NCBI GenBank assembly: GCA_963824595.1
Contig: CAWGPY010000004.1
Span: forward strand, 248,001 to 312,000
Source: Cybelea sp963824595
GTDB lineage: Bacteria; Vulcanimicrobiota; Vulcanimicrobiia; Vulcanimicrobiales; Vulcanimicrobiaceae
Reading direction: 5' to 3'
DNA length: 64,000 nucleotides
The position numbers and the translations under genes are program-made. Below are positions 17,208 to 26,978 of this stretch, piece after piece. The notes beneath the pieces are model-generated. The model saw nothing but the letters and a program-made list of their open reading frames with translations, did not search any database and was not told the origin of the DNA. Positions within the stretch are counted from its first letter, which is position 1. Every line of letters begins with the position of its first letter.

Positions 17208-18773
17208 ATGGAACTCCGCATCGACCGCGAGAGCGTCGCTCGCTGCCGGGAGCTGGCCGCCGCGATCGTCGCGCCGGTCGAGGCCTTCATCGGCGCCCAC
17301 TCCACCGTCTCGGTGGAGCGCGCGGTGCTGCGCCTGCTCGGCGTTGACGGGGTGACGGCCGACGAGGTGCCCCTGCCCAACGCGGTCGTCGAGTCCCTTC
17401 CCGCCGCGCAGCGGGGCAGCGGCGTCGCGCTCGCATTCGGCCGCGCCCTCGCGGAGACGGGCCTCGAGCCGCAGGGTTTGGCGGAGGCGATCGCCGCCGG
17501 GAGCTACAGCCTGGCGCAGTTCTCGCAGACGCACTCCGGCGCCGCCCGCGGCGCGCTGCGTCCGCACGTCGAGAGCGCGCTCGCTCGGATTGCCGCGCAG
17601 CGCGACGATCGCTGCGGACGCCTCGCGCGTCTGCCGCAACTGCCGCCGCCGCTGCTGTATGTCATCGTGGCGAGCGGCAACATCTACGAGGATCGCACGG
17701 CCGCGATCGCGGCCGCCGAAGCCGGCGCGCAGGTCATCGCCGTGATCCGCTCGACCGGCCAGTCGCTGCTCGATTTCGTGCCGTACGGTCCGACGACCGA
17801 GGGCTTCGGCGGCACGTACGCGACGCAGGCGAACTTCGGCATCATGCGCGTCGCTCTCGACGAGACCGGCGAGAAGCTCGGGCGCTACATCATGCTCACG
17901 AACTATGCGAGCGGCCTCTGCATGCCGGAGATCGCCGCGATGGCGGCGCTCGAACGGCTCGACATGCTGCTCAACGATTCGATGTATGGAATTCTCTTCC
18001 GCGACATCAACATGAAGCGCACGTTCGTGGACCAGCACTTCAGCCGCATGCTCAACGCGTATTCCGGGATCATCATCAACACCGGCGAGGATAACTACCT
18101 GACCACTGCCGACGCCGTGGATCAGGCGCCGGCCGTGCTGGCGTCGCAGTTCATCAACGAGGAGTTCGCGCATCGCGCGGGGCTGCCCGACCGCCAAATC
18201 GGATTGGGCGACGCGTACGAGATCAACCCGGACCTCGAGGACAGCTTCATCTTCCAAGTCGCCCAGGCGCAGCTGGCGCGCCAGATCTTCCCCGACGCCG
18301 CGCTGAAGTACATGCCGCCGACCAAGCATATGACCGGCGACGTCTTCAAGGGCCATCTGATCGACGCGATGTTCAATCTCACGTCGGTGATGACGGGCCA
18401 GAGCATTCACCTCTGCGGCATGCTCACCGAGGCGATCCACACGCCGTTTTTGGGAGACCGCGCGCTGGCGCTCGAGAACGCGCGCTACGTGATGAACACG
18501 GCCCGTCACTTCGGCGACGAGATCGTCCCGCGTCCCGGCGGGGCGATCGAGCGCCGCGCCGAGGCGGTGCTCGAGGGCTGCGAGGCGCTGCTCGACCGCG
18601 TCGCCGCGATGGGACTGATGCACGCGATCGAGGCGGCAGCCTTCGCGGACGTCTCGCGCGCGCCGGACGGCGGACGCGGATTCGAGGGCGTCTTCGAACG
18701 CGCGAGCGACTACGCCAACCCGTTCGAGGATGCGCTTGCGGCCGGCGGCGCGTTGCGCGGGGCGACGGCGTGA
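17208..18773 (+). CDS. kamD: D-lysine (beta-lysine) 5,6-aminomutase, alpha subunit
   Basis: A 521-residue subunit of the adenosylcobalamin- and PLP-dependent 5,6-aminomutase, which shifts the terminal amino group of D-lysine or L-beta-lysine to C5. The start ATG 17208 lies just after the rfbD stop. Recognisable stretches are LPNAVVESLPAAQRGSGVAL, VIVASGNIYEDRTAAIAAAE, RSTGQSLLDFVPYGPTTEGFGGT, YMPPTKHMTGD and the AMFNLTSVMTGQSIHL region, which form the TIM barrel that sandwiches PLP and the cobalamin. Size matches known KamD. The stop overlaps the beta subunit gene. In lysine fermenters this enzyme works with lysine 2,3-aminomutase and 3,5-diaminohexanoate dehydrogenase, neither of which I see here. 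Confidence 0.93.
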   Translation: MELRIDRESVARCRELAAAIVAPVEAFIGAHSTVSVERAVLRLLGVDGVTADEVPLPNAVVESLPAAQRGSGVALAFGRALAETGLEPQGLAEAIAAGSYSLAQFSQTHSGAARGALRPHVESALARIAAQRDDRCGRLARLPQLPPPLLYVIVASGNIYEDRTAAIAAAEAGAQVIAVIRSTGQSLLDFVPYGPTTEGFGGTYATQANFGIMRVALDETGEKLGRYIMLTNYASGLCMPEIAAMAALERLDMLLNDSMYGILFRDINMKRTFVDQHFSRMLNAYSGIIINTGEDNYLTTADAVDQAPAVLASQFINEEFAHRAGLPDRQIGLGDAYEINPDLEDSFIFQVAQAQLARQIFPDAALKYMPPTKHMTGDVFKGHLIDAMFNLTSVMTGQSIHLCGMLTEAIHTPFLGDRALALENARYVMNTARHFGDEIVPRPGGAIERRAEAVLEGCEALLDRVAAMGLMHAIEAAAFADVSRAPDGGRGFEGVFERASDYANPFEDALAAGGALRGATA

Positions 18774-19519
18774 GCAAACTCGTCAAGCCCTACGGCGACA
18801 CGCAGAACGACGGCAAGGTGCAGCTGTCGTTCACGCTGCCGATCGACTGGAGCGAGGCCGCCGACGAAGCGGCGCGCCAGCTGGCCGGGAAGATGGGCTT
18901 CAGCGACGTGCAGGTCGTCGACGGCCGGCAGATCGCCACGGGCTTCTCGTTCTTCGTTCTCTATGCGAGCACGGCGCAGGGCGTGGACGTGGAGACGATC
19001 CACGCGCCGTCCGCGCGCGAACACGCGATGTCAATGGAGGAGATCGACGAGTTCGTCGCCGAGCGCGTCGGGCGCAAGGTCCGCGTTGCCGGCGCCTGCA
19101 TCGGAACCGACGCCCACACCGTCGGCATCGACGCGATCCTCAACATGAAGGGATACAAGGGCAACTACGGTCTCGAGCGTTATCGTATGTTCGAGACGTT
19201 CAACCTCGGCAGCCAGGTTGCCGTGGACGACCTGGTGCGCTTCACGCAGGAGCACAAGATTGACGCGCTGCTCGCGTCGCAGGTCGTCACGCAGAAAGGG
19301 AGCGACATCAAGAACTTCACGGCGCTGAGCGAGCTGCTCGAGGCGCAGGGCATCCGCGACGACGTGGTGTTGATCTGCGGCGGTCCCCGCGTGACGAACC
19401 GGCTGGCGAGCGAGCTCGGCTACGACGCCGGTTTCGGCCGCGGCACGCTGCCGAGCGAGGTGGCGTCGTTCGTCGCCGTCACGCTGGCGGAGCGGCTGCG
19501 CCCGCGCGCGCGGGTCTAG
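18770..19519 (+). CDS. kamE: D-lysine 5,6-aminomutase, beta subunit (B12 binding)
   Basis: A 249-residue cobalamin-binding subunit starting at GTG 18770 in a GTGA overlap with kamD. The B12 motif is DAHTVG (Asp-x-His-x2-Gly) with cobalt-ligating His116, followed by the SQVVTQKG strand and CGGPR, the second and third parts of the fold. Lys127 lies eleven residues after the His, the same spacing as the PLP-binding lysine of the Clostridium enzyme, so both cofactors should be bound. All catalytic marks are intact, arguing for a working enzyme despite the unusual location between rfbD and gmd. Confidence 0.93.
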   Translation: MSKLVKPYGDTQNDGKVQLSFTLPIDWSEAADEAARQLAGKMGFSDVQVVDGRQIATGFSFFVLYASTAQGVDVETIHAPSAREHAMSMEEIDEFVAERVGRKVRVAGACIGTDAHTVGIDAILNMKGYKGNYGLERYRMFETFNLGSQVAVDDLVRFTQEHKIDALLASQVVTQKGSDIKNFTALSELLEAQGIRDDVVLICGGPRVTNRLASELGYDAGFGRGTLPSEVASFVAVTLAERLRPRARV

Positions 19520-19530
19520 GGACTTCACCG

Positions 19531-20511
19531 ATGGGGAAGACGGCTCTCGTCACCGGAATCACCGGTCAAGACGGCTCGTATCTCGCCGAGCTGCTGCTCG
19601 AACGCGGCTACCGCGTCGTAGGTATGACGCGGCGCACCAGCACCGAGGTCCACGAGCGGATCGAGCACATCGTCGACGACGTGGAGATCGTATCGGGCGA
19701 TCTCTTGGATCAGAGCTCGATCACGTCGATCGTGGACGCCGCCGAGCCCGACGAGATCTACAACCTAGCGGCTCAGTCGTTCGTCCCCGCGTCGTGGACG
19801 CAGCCCGTGCTGACGGGCGAGTTCACCGCGCTCGGCGTGACGCGCGTGCTCGAAGCGATCCGGCAGGTGAATCCGGCGATCCGCTTCTACCAGGCCTCGA
19901 GCTCGGAGATGTTCGGCAACGCCGTCGAGTCGCCGCAGACGGAGAGGACGCCGTTCTATCCGCGCAGCCCGTACGGCGTGGCGAAGGTCTACGGGCACTG
20001 GATCACCGTGAACTACCGGGAGTCGTACGACCTCTTCGCGTGCAGCGGGATCTGCTTCAATCACGAGTCGCCGCGCCGCGGCAAGGAGTTCGTGACCCGG
20101 AAGATTTCCGACGGCGTCGCGCGCATCAAGCTGGGGTTGGCCGGCGAGCTGCGGCTGGGGAACCTCGACGCGCAGCGCGACTGGGGCTTCGCCGGCGACT
20201 ACGTGCGCGCGATGTGGCTGATGCTGCAGCAGCGCAACGCCGACGACTACGTCATCGCCACCGGCGCGACGCACAGCGTGCGCGATTTCGTGCGCGCCGC
20301 TTTCGAGGCCGCAGGGCTCGGATCGTTCGAGCCTTACGTCGTGATCGACCCGCGCTTCGTCCGGCCCGCCGAGGTGGACGTGCTCATCGGCGACGCGAGC
20401 AAAGCGTCGCGGCTGCTCGGCTGGTCGCCGACGATGAGCTTCGAACGGCTCGTGGCCGCGATGGTCGAGGCCGACCTCGAGCGCCTCTCCGCCCGAACGC
20501 GCGCGCATTAA
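19531..20511 (+). CDS. gmd: GDP-mannose 4,6-dehydratase
   Basis: A 326-residue extended short-chain dehydrogenase that converts GDP-mannose to GDP-4-keto-6-deoxymannose. The start ATG 19531 lies 11 bases after kamE. The N-terminal TGITGQDGSYLAELLLERGY is the NADP-binding loop, YNLAAQSFVPASWTQP and SSSEMFGNA hold the catalytic Thr/Ser-Glu region, and YPRSPYGVAK gives Tyr-x3-Lys. FNHESPRRGKEFVTRKI is diagnostic for Gmd. Its product feeds the reductase encoded next (rmd) to give GDP-rhamnose, so the cluster can make both dTDP-L- and GDP-D-rhamnose type sugars. Confidence 0.95.
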   Translation: MGKTALVTGITGQDGSYLAELLLERGYRVVGMTRRTSTEVHERIEHIVDDVEIVSGDLLDQSSITSIVDAAEPDEIYNLAAQSFVPASWTQPVLTGEFTALGVTRVLEAIRQVNPAIRFYQASSSEMFGNAVESPQTERTPFYPRSPYGVAKVYGHWITVNYRESYDLFACSGICFNHESPRRGKEFVTRKISDGVARIKLGLAGELRLGNLDAQRDWGFAGDYVRAMWLMLQQRNADDYVIATGATHSVRDFVRAAFEAAGLGSFEPYVVIDPRFVRPAEVDVLIGDASKASRLLGWSPTMSFERLVAAMVEADLERLSARTRAH

Positions 20512-20521
20512 GAAGGTAGAC

Positions 20522-21469
20522 GTGCGGGCGCTCGTGACCGGCGCGCGTGGCTTCGTCGGCGGATATCTGCTCGACGCGCTGCGGCGCGAGGGCGTCGAGA
20601 CGTTGGGATGCGGCGGCCCGCACGACGCGGGGGGCGGCGATCCGGTCGTGGACCTCGACGACGAAGCGACGATCCGGCGCGCGTTCGCGGAGTTCGCCCC
20701 AACCGTGGTCTTCCATCTCGCGGCGCAAACGTACGTGCCCGACGCGCTGCGCTCGCCGATCGAGACGTACGAGACCAACGCGATGGGCACGGCCCGCTTG
20801 GCGGACGCGGTGCGCGAGCTGCCCGTCAACGCGCGGCCCCGCATCGTCTTTGCGAGCTCGGGCGAGGTCTACGGCGCGCGCGACGCGAGCGAGTATCCGC
20901 TGCGCGAAACGCTCGACGCGCGGCCTCGCAACCCGTACGGCGCCAGCAAGGCGGCGGCCGAGGCCATCCTATTAGCCGAGTCGCGCAGCTTCGGCACCGA
21001 CGTGGTGATCGCGCGCTCGTTCAACCACATCGGCCCGGGGCAGAAGGAGCATTTCGTCGTCGCCTCGTTCGCCGCGCAGCTGGCGCGTATCGCCGCCGGT
21101 GCGCCGCCCCGGCTTTTGGTCGGAAACCTGGAAGCGGCGCGCGACTTCCTCGACGTGCGCGACGTCGTCGCCGCCTACGTCGCGCTGGCGCGCGACGGCG
21201 AGCGCGGCGAGGCGTACAACGTATGCAGCGGGCGGGCGGTCACGATCCGCGACGTCCTGCGCGAGCTGATCGGCATCGCCGGCGTTCCCGTGGAGGTACG
21301 CGAGGACCCGCAGCGCCTGCGGCCGTCGGAGATCCCGGTCTCCGTGGGCAGCCCGCAGAAGCTGCGCGCGCGCACCGGCTGGGAGCCGCGGATCGCTCTG
21401 GTGCAGTCGCTGCGCGAGGTGTACGAGGCCGCGCGGGCGACCGCGCAAAAGCCTAGGACAGAACGGTGA
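20522..21469 (+). CDS. rmd: GDP-6-deoxy-D-mannose reductase (GDP-D-rhamnose synthesis)
   Basis: A 315-residue NAD(P)-dependent epimerase/dehydratase-fold reductase. It starts at GTG 20522, 10 bases after gmd, with AGAAGG a few bases upstream. Marks are VTGARGFVGGYL, FHLAAQTYVPDALRSP, SSGEVYG, the catalytic YGASK, and FNHIGPGQKEHFVVASFA, the last being typical of Rmd. It reduces the 4-keto sugar made by Gmd to GDP-D-rhamnose. GDP-fucose synthase is the main alternative, but the FNHIGPGQ motif and C-terminal RPSEIPVSVGSPQKL favour Rmd. The stop overlaps the following methyltransferase gene as GTGA. Confidence 0.9.
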   Translation: MRALVTGARGFVGGYLLDALRREGVETLGCGGPHDAGGGDPVVDLDDEATIRRAFAEFAPTVVFHLAAQTYVPDALRSPIETYETNAMGTARLADAVRELPVNARPRIVFASSGEVYGARDASEYPLRETLDARPRNPYGASKAAAEAILLAESRSFGTDVVIARSFNHIGPGQKEHFVVASFAAQLARIAAGAPPRLLVGNLEAARDFLDVRDVVAAYVALARDGERGEAYNVCSGRAVTIRDVLRELIGIAGVPVEVREDPQRLRPSEIPVSVGSPQKLRARTGWEPRIALVQSLREVYEAARATAQKPRTER

Positions 21470-22047
21470 GCCTCCAAGCCTTCGTCTTCAAGAACCGCGG
21501 GCTGCTGCTGGCCCTGCCCGCCGCGGCGCTCGCGGCGTGCGGGCGTCCGAGCGCCCGCAGCGTCGCCCTGGGCCTGCCGCTCGCGGTCGCGGGCGAGCTC
21601 GTGCGCTGCTGGGCGGTCGGGTACTCCGGCGTTACGACGCGCCACGACGTGGTGACGGCGCCGAAGCTCGCAACCGGCGGACCCTACGCGTACGTTCGAA
21701 ACCCGCTCTACCTCGGCAACTTCCTGACGGCCGCCGGCTTTGCGATCGCGTTCACCGGAAAGAACTCACGCCGCGCCCGCCGCGCGCTCGTTGCCGGTTC
21801 GCTCGCAGCGATGGCTGCGGTCTACGCGACGATCGTGCCGCACGAAGAGGCGTTCCTTCGTTCGCAGTTCGGAGAAGAGTTCGAGCGGTATTGCGAGGGC
21901 GTGCCGCGCATCGTGCCGCGGCTCGCGCCCGCGGACCAGACCGCCGGCGCCTGGGACGCGCGCGCCGTTAAAAACGCCGAGAGCAAGACCTTCGTCCTCT
22001 TCGGCGCCATGCTGCTCGCGCTCGCGCTGCGCGCCGGCAAGGATTAG
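21466..22047 (+). CDS. Isoprenylcysteine carboxyl methyltransferase-like membrane enzyme
   Basis: A 193-residue membrane protein of the ICMT/PEMT superfamily. Hydrophobic helices near residues 12-25, 35-52 and 85-125 flank the S-adenosylmethionine segment GGPYAYVRNPLYLGNFL, and HEEAFLRSQFGEEFERYCEGVPRIVPR is the hallmark C-terminal motif. Bacterial members methylate lipids or unknown hydrophobic acceptors and are not tied to prenylated proteins. GTG 21466 overlaps rmd, so it may act on the same envelope glycolipid. An extra helix near the C-terminus (KTFVLFGAMLLALALRAGKD) follows the motif. Acceptor unknown. Confidence 0.85.
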   Translation: MSLQAFVFKNRGLLLALPAAALAACGRPSARSVALGLPLAVAGELVRCWAVGYSGVTTRHDVVTAPKLATGGPYAYVRNPLYLGNFLTAAGFAIAFTGKNSRRARRALVAGSLAAMAAVYATIVPHEEAFLRSQFGEEFERYCEGVPRIVPRLAPADQTAGAWDARAVKNAESKTFVLFGAMLLALALRAGKD

Positions 22048-22061
22048 AAATCCTCGCCGCC

Positions 22062-22925
22062 ATGCCGGTGCGCCGGCGCCTGGTCGCGGCCCTCGGAGCG
22101 ACGGCCGTCGTCGCGGTCCTCGAGTTTTGGGGCGGCGCAGTTTCGCACAGTTTGGCGCTGACGAGCGACGCCGTGCACGTCTGCACCGACGTCCTGGCGC
22201 TCGCGCTCGCGCTGATCGCGGCCATCGGCTCGGCGCGGCCCGCCGATCCGAAACGCACGTTCGGCTACGGACGCATCGAAGTGCTCGGCGCGCTCGTCAA
22301 CGGCACGCTGTTGCTGGTGGCGACGGCCGCCATCGGCTACGAAGCCGTCCGGCGCTTCGCGATGCCGGTGGAGCCCGGCGCAGCGCTGATGACGGCCGTT
22401 GCCGCGATCGGGCTTGCCGTCAACGGCGGCGTCGGTTTCATGCTGCACGCCGGCGCCAAGCGCGATCTCAACGTTCGGGCGGCGCTGTTCCACGTATTCG
22501 GCGACGCCGTCGGCGGAGCCGCGGTCATCCTAGGCGGCATCGCCATCGCCGTGACGCACGCGGCCTGGATCGATCCGCTGCTCTCGTTGTTCGTCGCGGC
22601 GATCATCGTCGTGGGCGTCATGCGCGTGCTCCGCGATGCAACCGACGTCTTGCTCGAGAGCGTCCCGAGAGACGTTGACGCGCGGAATCTCGAGCGCCAC
22701 ATCGAAGAGATCGGCGGAGTGACCGGCGTACACGACCTTCACGTCTGGTCGATCGGCAGCGGATCGCGCGCGCTCTCGGCGCACGTGCTGCTCGACGACC
22801 GGCGTCTCAGCGAAGCCGCCGACGTGCTGCGCGAGATCGACGGATGCGCGCAGAGTCACTTCGGCATCGCACACGTCACGATCCAGTTCGAGTGCGAGAG
22901 CTGCCCCGTGGCGGTCCGGCATTGA
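22062..22925 (+). CDS. Cation diffusion facilitator (Zn2+/Co2+-type efflux transporter)
   Basis: A 287-residue CDF transporter with six hydrophobic segments and a cytoplasmic C-terminal ferredoxin-like domain. The metal site is shown by HSLALTSDAVHVCTDVLAL in helix 2 (Asp-x3-His/Asp style) and by HVFGDAVGGAAVIL in helix 5 (His-x3-Asp). The cytoplasmic part has VHDLHVWSIGSGSRALSAHVL, the usual dimer domain. It exchanges divalent cations for protons at the inner membrane. ATG 22062 is 14 bases after the methyltransferase stop. The stop overlaps a TTG start of the secreted phosphoesterase. Metal specificity (zinc most likely) is inferred. Confidence 0.92.
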   Translation: MPVRRRLVAALGATAVVAVLEFWGGAVSHSLALTSDAVHVCTDVLALALALIAAIGSARPADPKRTFGYGRIEVLGALVNGTLLLVATAAIGYEAVRRFAMPVEPGAALMTAVAAIGLAVNGGVGFMLHAGAKRDLNVRAALFHVFGDAVGGAAVILGGIAIAVTHAAWIDPLLSLFVAAIIVVGVMRVLRDATDVLLESVPRDVDARNLERHIEEIGGVTGVHDLHVWSIGSGSRALSAHVLLDDRRLSEAADVLREIDGCAQSHFGIAHVTIQFECESCPVAVRH

Positions 22926-24304
22926 AGCGGTCCCTCTGGCTTGCGGCGCTCGCGCTCGCGGCCGTCGCCGCCGCGTGCGGCGGCGGAAGCGGATCGTCGT
23001 CGGGCGGCTTCGTGCCGGGCGGCAATCAGGGCTCCCCGCCGCCTACGGCGCCGCCGCATCAGCTGCGCGATCACATCAAACACGTGGTCATCGTCGTGCA
23101 GGAGAACCGGAGCTTCGACAATCTGTTTCACGCATTTCCGGGCGCCGCGTCGACGGATTACGGCTACATGCACGACGGCACGAAGGTGAAGCTGACGCCG
23201 ATGAGCCTGCACGGCCCGGACATCTCGCACGTCTGGACCGACGCGATCAGCGACTGGGATAACGGAAAGATGGATCGCTTCGACCTCAATCCGTTGGGGC
23301 CGAACAGACCGGCCGGCGCGTACGCCTATCAATACGTGGATCCGAAGTACATCCAGCCGTACTGGCAGATGGCGAAGCAGTACGTGCTGTTCGATCACAT
23401 GTTTCCGACCATGTTCGGGGGCAGCTTCACGGCGCATCTCGACTTGATCGCGTCCACGACGAACCTGCAGGGCGGCTTGGCGGAGGTGGACGCTCCCACC
23501 GCGACGCCGTGGGGCTGCGACGCGCCCGGCGGCACCCACACGTCGACGCTCGACGAGTCGCGGCACGAAAACGGCGGCGGCGGCCCGTTTCCGTGCTTCA
23601 CCCAGTTCGCGACGCTCGCCGCGCTGATGGACCCGGCCCACGTGACGTGGGCCTACTACGCGCCGAAGGTCGGCGGCGGCGACATCGGCGGACGCGTCTG
23701 GTCGGAGTTCGATGCGATCGACGCCGTGCGCCACGGCCACGACTGGTCGCGCAACGTGATCTCGCCGCAAACGCAGTTCCTCACCGACGCCGCGGCCGGC
23801 CGCCTGCCGGACGTGTCGTGGGTGATTCCCGACGGCGCCGACTCGGATCACTCGGGCCTGGGCAGAGATACCGGTCCGTCGTGGGTGAGCGCCGTCGTCG
23901 ACGCCGTCGGCGAGAGCCCGGCATGGAACACGACCGCCGTCGTGGTGCTCTGGGACGACTGGGGCGGCTGGTACGACAACGTCGTGCCGCCGCAGCTCGA
24001 CTACCGCGGGCTGGGAGAGCGCGTTCCGTGCATCGTCATCTCGGCGTACGCGCGCAGGGGGCAGGTCTCGCATACGGTCTACGAGTTCGGGAGCATCGTG
24101 AAGTTCGTCGAGGAGGTCTTCGAGCTGCCGTCGCTCTCGTCGCTCGGCTTGGGCACCGGTTACACCGACGACCGCGCCTACAGCATCACCGATGCATTCG
24201 ACTTCAAGCAGAAGCCCCGCGCCTTCCAGCCGTTCGCCTCCAAGTACTCGCGGGCGTACTTCCTGACGCGTAAACCGTCGCTGCAGGCGCCGGACGACGA
24301 GTAG
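22922..24304 (+). CDS. Exported phosphoesterase (phospholipase C / acid phosphatase family)
   Basis: A 460-residue member of the PF04185-type phosphoesterases. TTG 22922 overlaps the CDF stop (TTGA) and gives a perfect signal: KR, then LWLAALALAAVAAAC with a lipobox-like cysteine, then a Gly/Ser-rich linker. The active-site strand VVIVVQENRSFDNLF supplies the metal-binding Glu-Asn and the catalytic Ser/Thr region; later SDHSGL, WDDWGGWYD and RVPCIVISAYAR are conserved. The protein should sit in the periplasm or on the membrane and release phosphate from phospholipids or phosphomonoesters. A divergent paralogue is encoded at 36745-38100. The substrate is undetermined. Confidence 0.9.
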   Translation: MKRSLWLAALALAAVAAACGGGSGSSSGGFVPGGNQGSPPPTAPPHQLRDHIKHVVIVVQENRSFDNLFHAFPGAASTDYGYMHDGTKVKLTPMSLHGPDISHVWTDAISDWDNGKMDRFDLNPLGPNRPAGAYAYQYVDPKYIQPYWQMAKQYVLFDHMFPTMFGGSFTAHLDLIASTTNLQGGLAEVDAPTATPWGCDAPGGTHTSTLDESRHENGGGGPFPCFTQFATLAALMDPAHVTWAYYAPKVGGGDIGGRVWSEFDAIDAVRHGHDWSRNVISPQTQFLTDAAAGRLPDVSWVIPDGADSDHSGLGRDTGPSWVSAVVDAVGESPAWNTTAVVVLWDDWGGWYDNVVPPQLDYRGLGERVPCIVISAYARRGQVSHTVYEFGSIVKFVEEVFELPSLSSLGLGTGYTDDRAYSITDAFDFKQKPRAFQPFASKYSRAYFLTRKPSLQAPDDE

Positions 24305-24345
24305 CGCAGGGCGCGCCAGCGGCGCCTTGGAAATGGACCGGTCCT

Positions 24346-25683
24346 ATGAAAACAGACTCCAAAACCGTCGTGCTCGGCATCGCCCGCACGCCCTTCGGCA
24401 AGCTCGGAGGAGCGCTCGCTCCGCTCTCGGCCACGACGCTCGGCGCGGCCGCGCTGACCGCCGCCATCGAGCGCGCAAAAATTGATCCGTCGGAAATCGA
24501 GCACATCACGTTCGGCGAGGTGCTGCAGGCCGGCGTGGGCCAGAACCCCGCGCGGCAGGTCGTTTTTAAGTCCGGCCTCGCCAAGACGGTGACCGCGGCG
24601 ACCGTCAACAAGGTGTGCGCGTCGGGAATGCTCGCGATCGTCGATGCGATGCGCGCGATCAACGCCGGCGCGAACTCGGTGGTGGCCGCGGGCGGCATGG
24701 AGTCGATGTCCAACGCACCGTATCTGCTGCGCGACGCACGCTGGGGTTATCGCTTCGGCGACGGCGCGCTGGTCGATTCGATGGTCTACGACGGCCTGTG
24801 GGATCAATATTTCCCGATGACGATGGCGGCGCAAGGCAGCAAGGTCGCGCTCGAGCTCGGCCCCTCGCGCGAGGATCAAGATCGCTTTGCGTTCGAGAGC
24901 CACCGCCGTGCGGGCGCCGCGCACGCCGCCGGGCACTTCGACGACGAGATCGTCGCGCTGAAAGTGGCGAGCAAGGCGAAGGACAAGATCGTCGTCGAGC
25001 AACTGCCGCGCCAGGGGCGCGCGCGGGTTCCCGCGGCGGTCGGCGCCGCGAGCCGGGTGTGGGAGCACGAGCCATCGGAGGAGTTCACGCTCGACTACGC
25101 GGCCTACGCGCCGTTCGTGACCGGCGACGTTCCGCACGCCGTGGTGGACCGCGATGAAACCGTGCGTCCGGACGCGAGCATAGACGCCATGGCGAAGCTG
25201 CGTCCGCTGGAGCGCAACGGGACGGTGACGGCGGGCAACGCTCCCGGCGTCAACGACGGCGCCGCGGCGCTGATCCTCGCCGACGCGCAGTACGCGTCCG
25301 AGCACGGCTACGAGGTGCTGGCGACGGTCGTGGATCACGCCACCGTCGCGTGGGACTCGCCGTACATCAGCCTGACGCCGGCGATGGCGGCACGCAAGCT
25401 GCTCGACCGCACGGGCCTCACGAACGGCGACGTCGCGGTCTGGGAGGTCAACGAGGCCTTCTCCGCCGTCGCGATCACGTCGGCGCGACGACTGGAGCTC
25501 GACGAGTCCGCAATCAACCGGTTCGGCGGCGCGGTCGCGATGGGTCATCCGATCGGTGCGTCGGGCGCGCGCATCGTCGGCACGATGATCAATCAGCTGC
25601 GCAAGCGCGGCGGCGGCCTGGGCATCGCCGCGATCTGCTCCGGCGGCGGCCAAGGCGACGCGCTGCTGATCCGCGTCGACTAG
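24346..25683 (+). CDS. Acetyl-CoA C-acyltransferase (thiolase) with central insertion
   Basis: A 445-residue thiolase that splits 3-ketoacyl-CoA or condenses two acyl-CoAs. The catalytic Cys91 lies in NKVCASGM, WEVNEAFSAVA has the Asn-Glu-Ala-Phe motif, GGAVAMGHPIGASGAR holds the catalytic His and ICSGGGQGDALLI the second Cys. Typical thiolases have about 390 residues; here an extra ~50 residues (about 215-265, with VWEHEPSEEFTLDYAAYAPFV) interrupt the loop before VRPDASIDAMAKLRP. The gene lies directly before an acyl-CoA dehydrogenase and sucCD, which suggests acyl-CoA or amino-acid carbon breakdown. Whether it favours degradation or synthesis cannot be told. Confidence 0.92.
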   Translation: MKTDSKTVVLGIARTPFGKLGGALAPLSATTLGAAALTAAIERAKIDPSEIEHITFGEVLQAGVGQNPARQVVFKSGLAKTVTAATVNKVCASGMLAIVDAMRAINAGANSVVAAGGMESMSNAPYLLRDARWGYRFGDGALVDSMVYDGLWDQYFPMTMAAQGSKVALELGPSREDQDRFAFESHRRAGAAHAAGHFDDEIVALKVASKAKDKIVVEQLPRQGRARVPAAVGAASRVWEHEPSEEFTLDYAAYAPFVTGDVPHAVVDRDETVRPDASIDAMAKLRPLERNGTVTAGNAPGVNDGAAALILADAQYASEHGYEVLATVVDHATVAWDSPYISLTPAMAARKLLDRTGLTNGDVAVWEVNEAFSAVAITSARRLELDESAINRFGGAVAMGHPIGASGARIVGTMINQLRKRGGGLGIAAICSGGGQGDALLIRVD

Positions 25684-25705
25684 CGTCGGATAGAGGAACA
25701 GCGAC

Positions 25706-26866
<1,161 letters not shown>

Positions 26867-26881
26867 CGGGCCGCCCTCCCC

Positions 26882-26925
26882 GTCATCCTGAGCGGAGCGC
26901 CGAAGGCGCGCAGTCGAAGGAGTGC
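26882..26925. repeat. Intergenic palindromic repeat-like element (GTCATCCTGAGC type)
   Basis: Between the acyl-CoA dehydrogenase and sucC lies GTCATCCTGAGCGGAGC, then a perfect five-base hairpin GCGCC-GAA-GGCGC (26897-26909), then GCAGTCGAAGGA. The pattern GTCATCCTGAGC followed by GTCGAAGGA recalls a short dispersed intergenic sequence found in many bacterial genomes. Only one copy is visible in the window, so repetition in this genome is not shown here. Confidence 0.4.
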
Positions 26926-26978
26926 GACAGAAATAGCAAGGGGCGGCGGCGCAGTGTGAGCGAACCTCTGCGGCCGCT

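Noticed and set aside
22844..22921. Upstream start for the first phosphoesterase inside the CDF gene
   Set aside because: TTG 22922 gives a complete lipoprotein-type signal directly and a TTGA overlap like other genes here.
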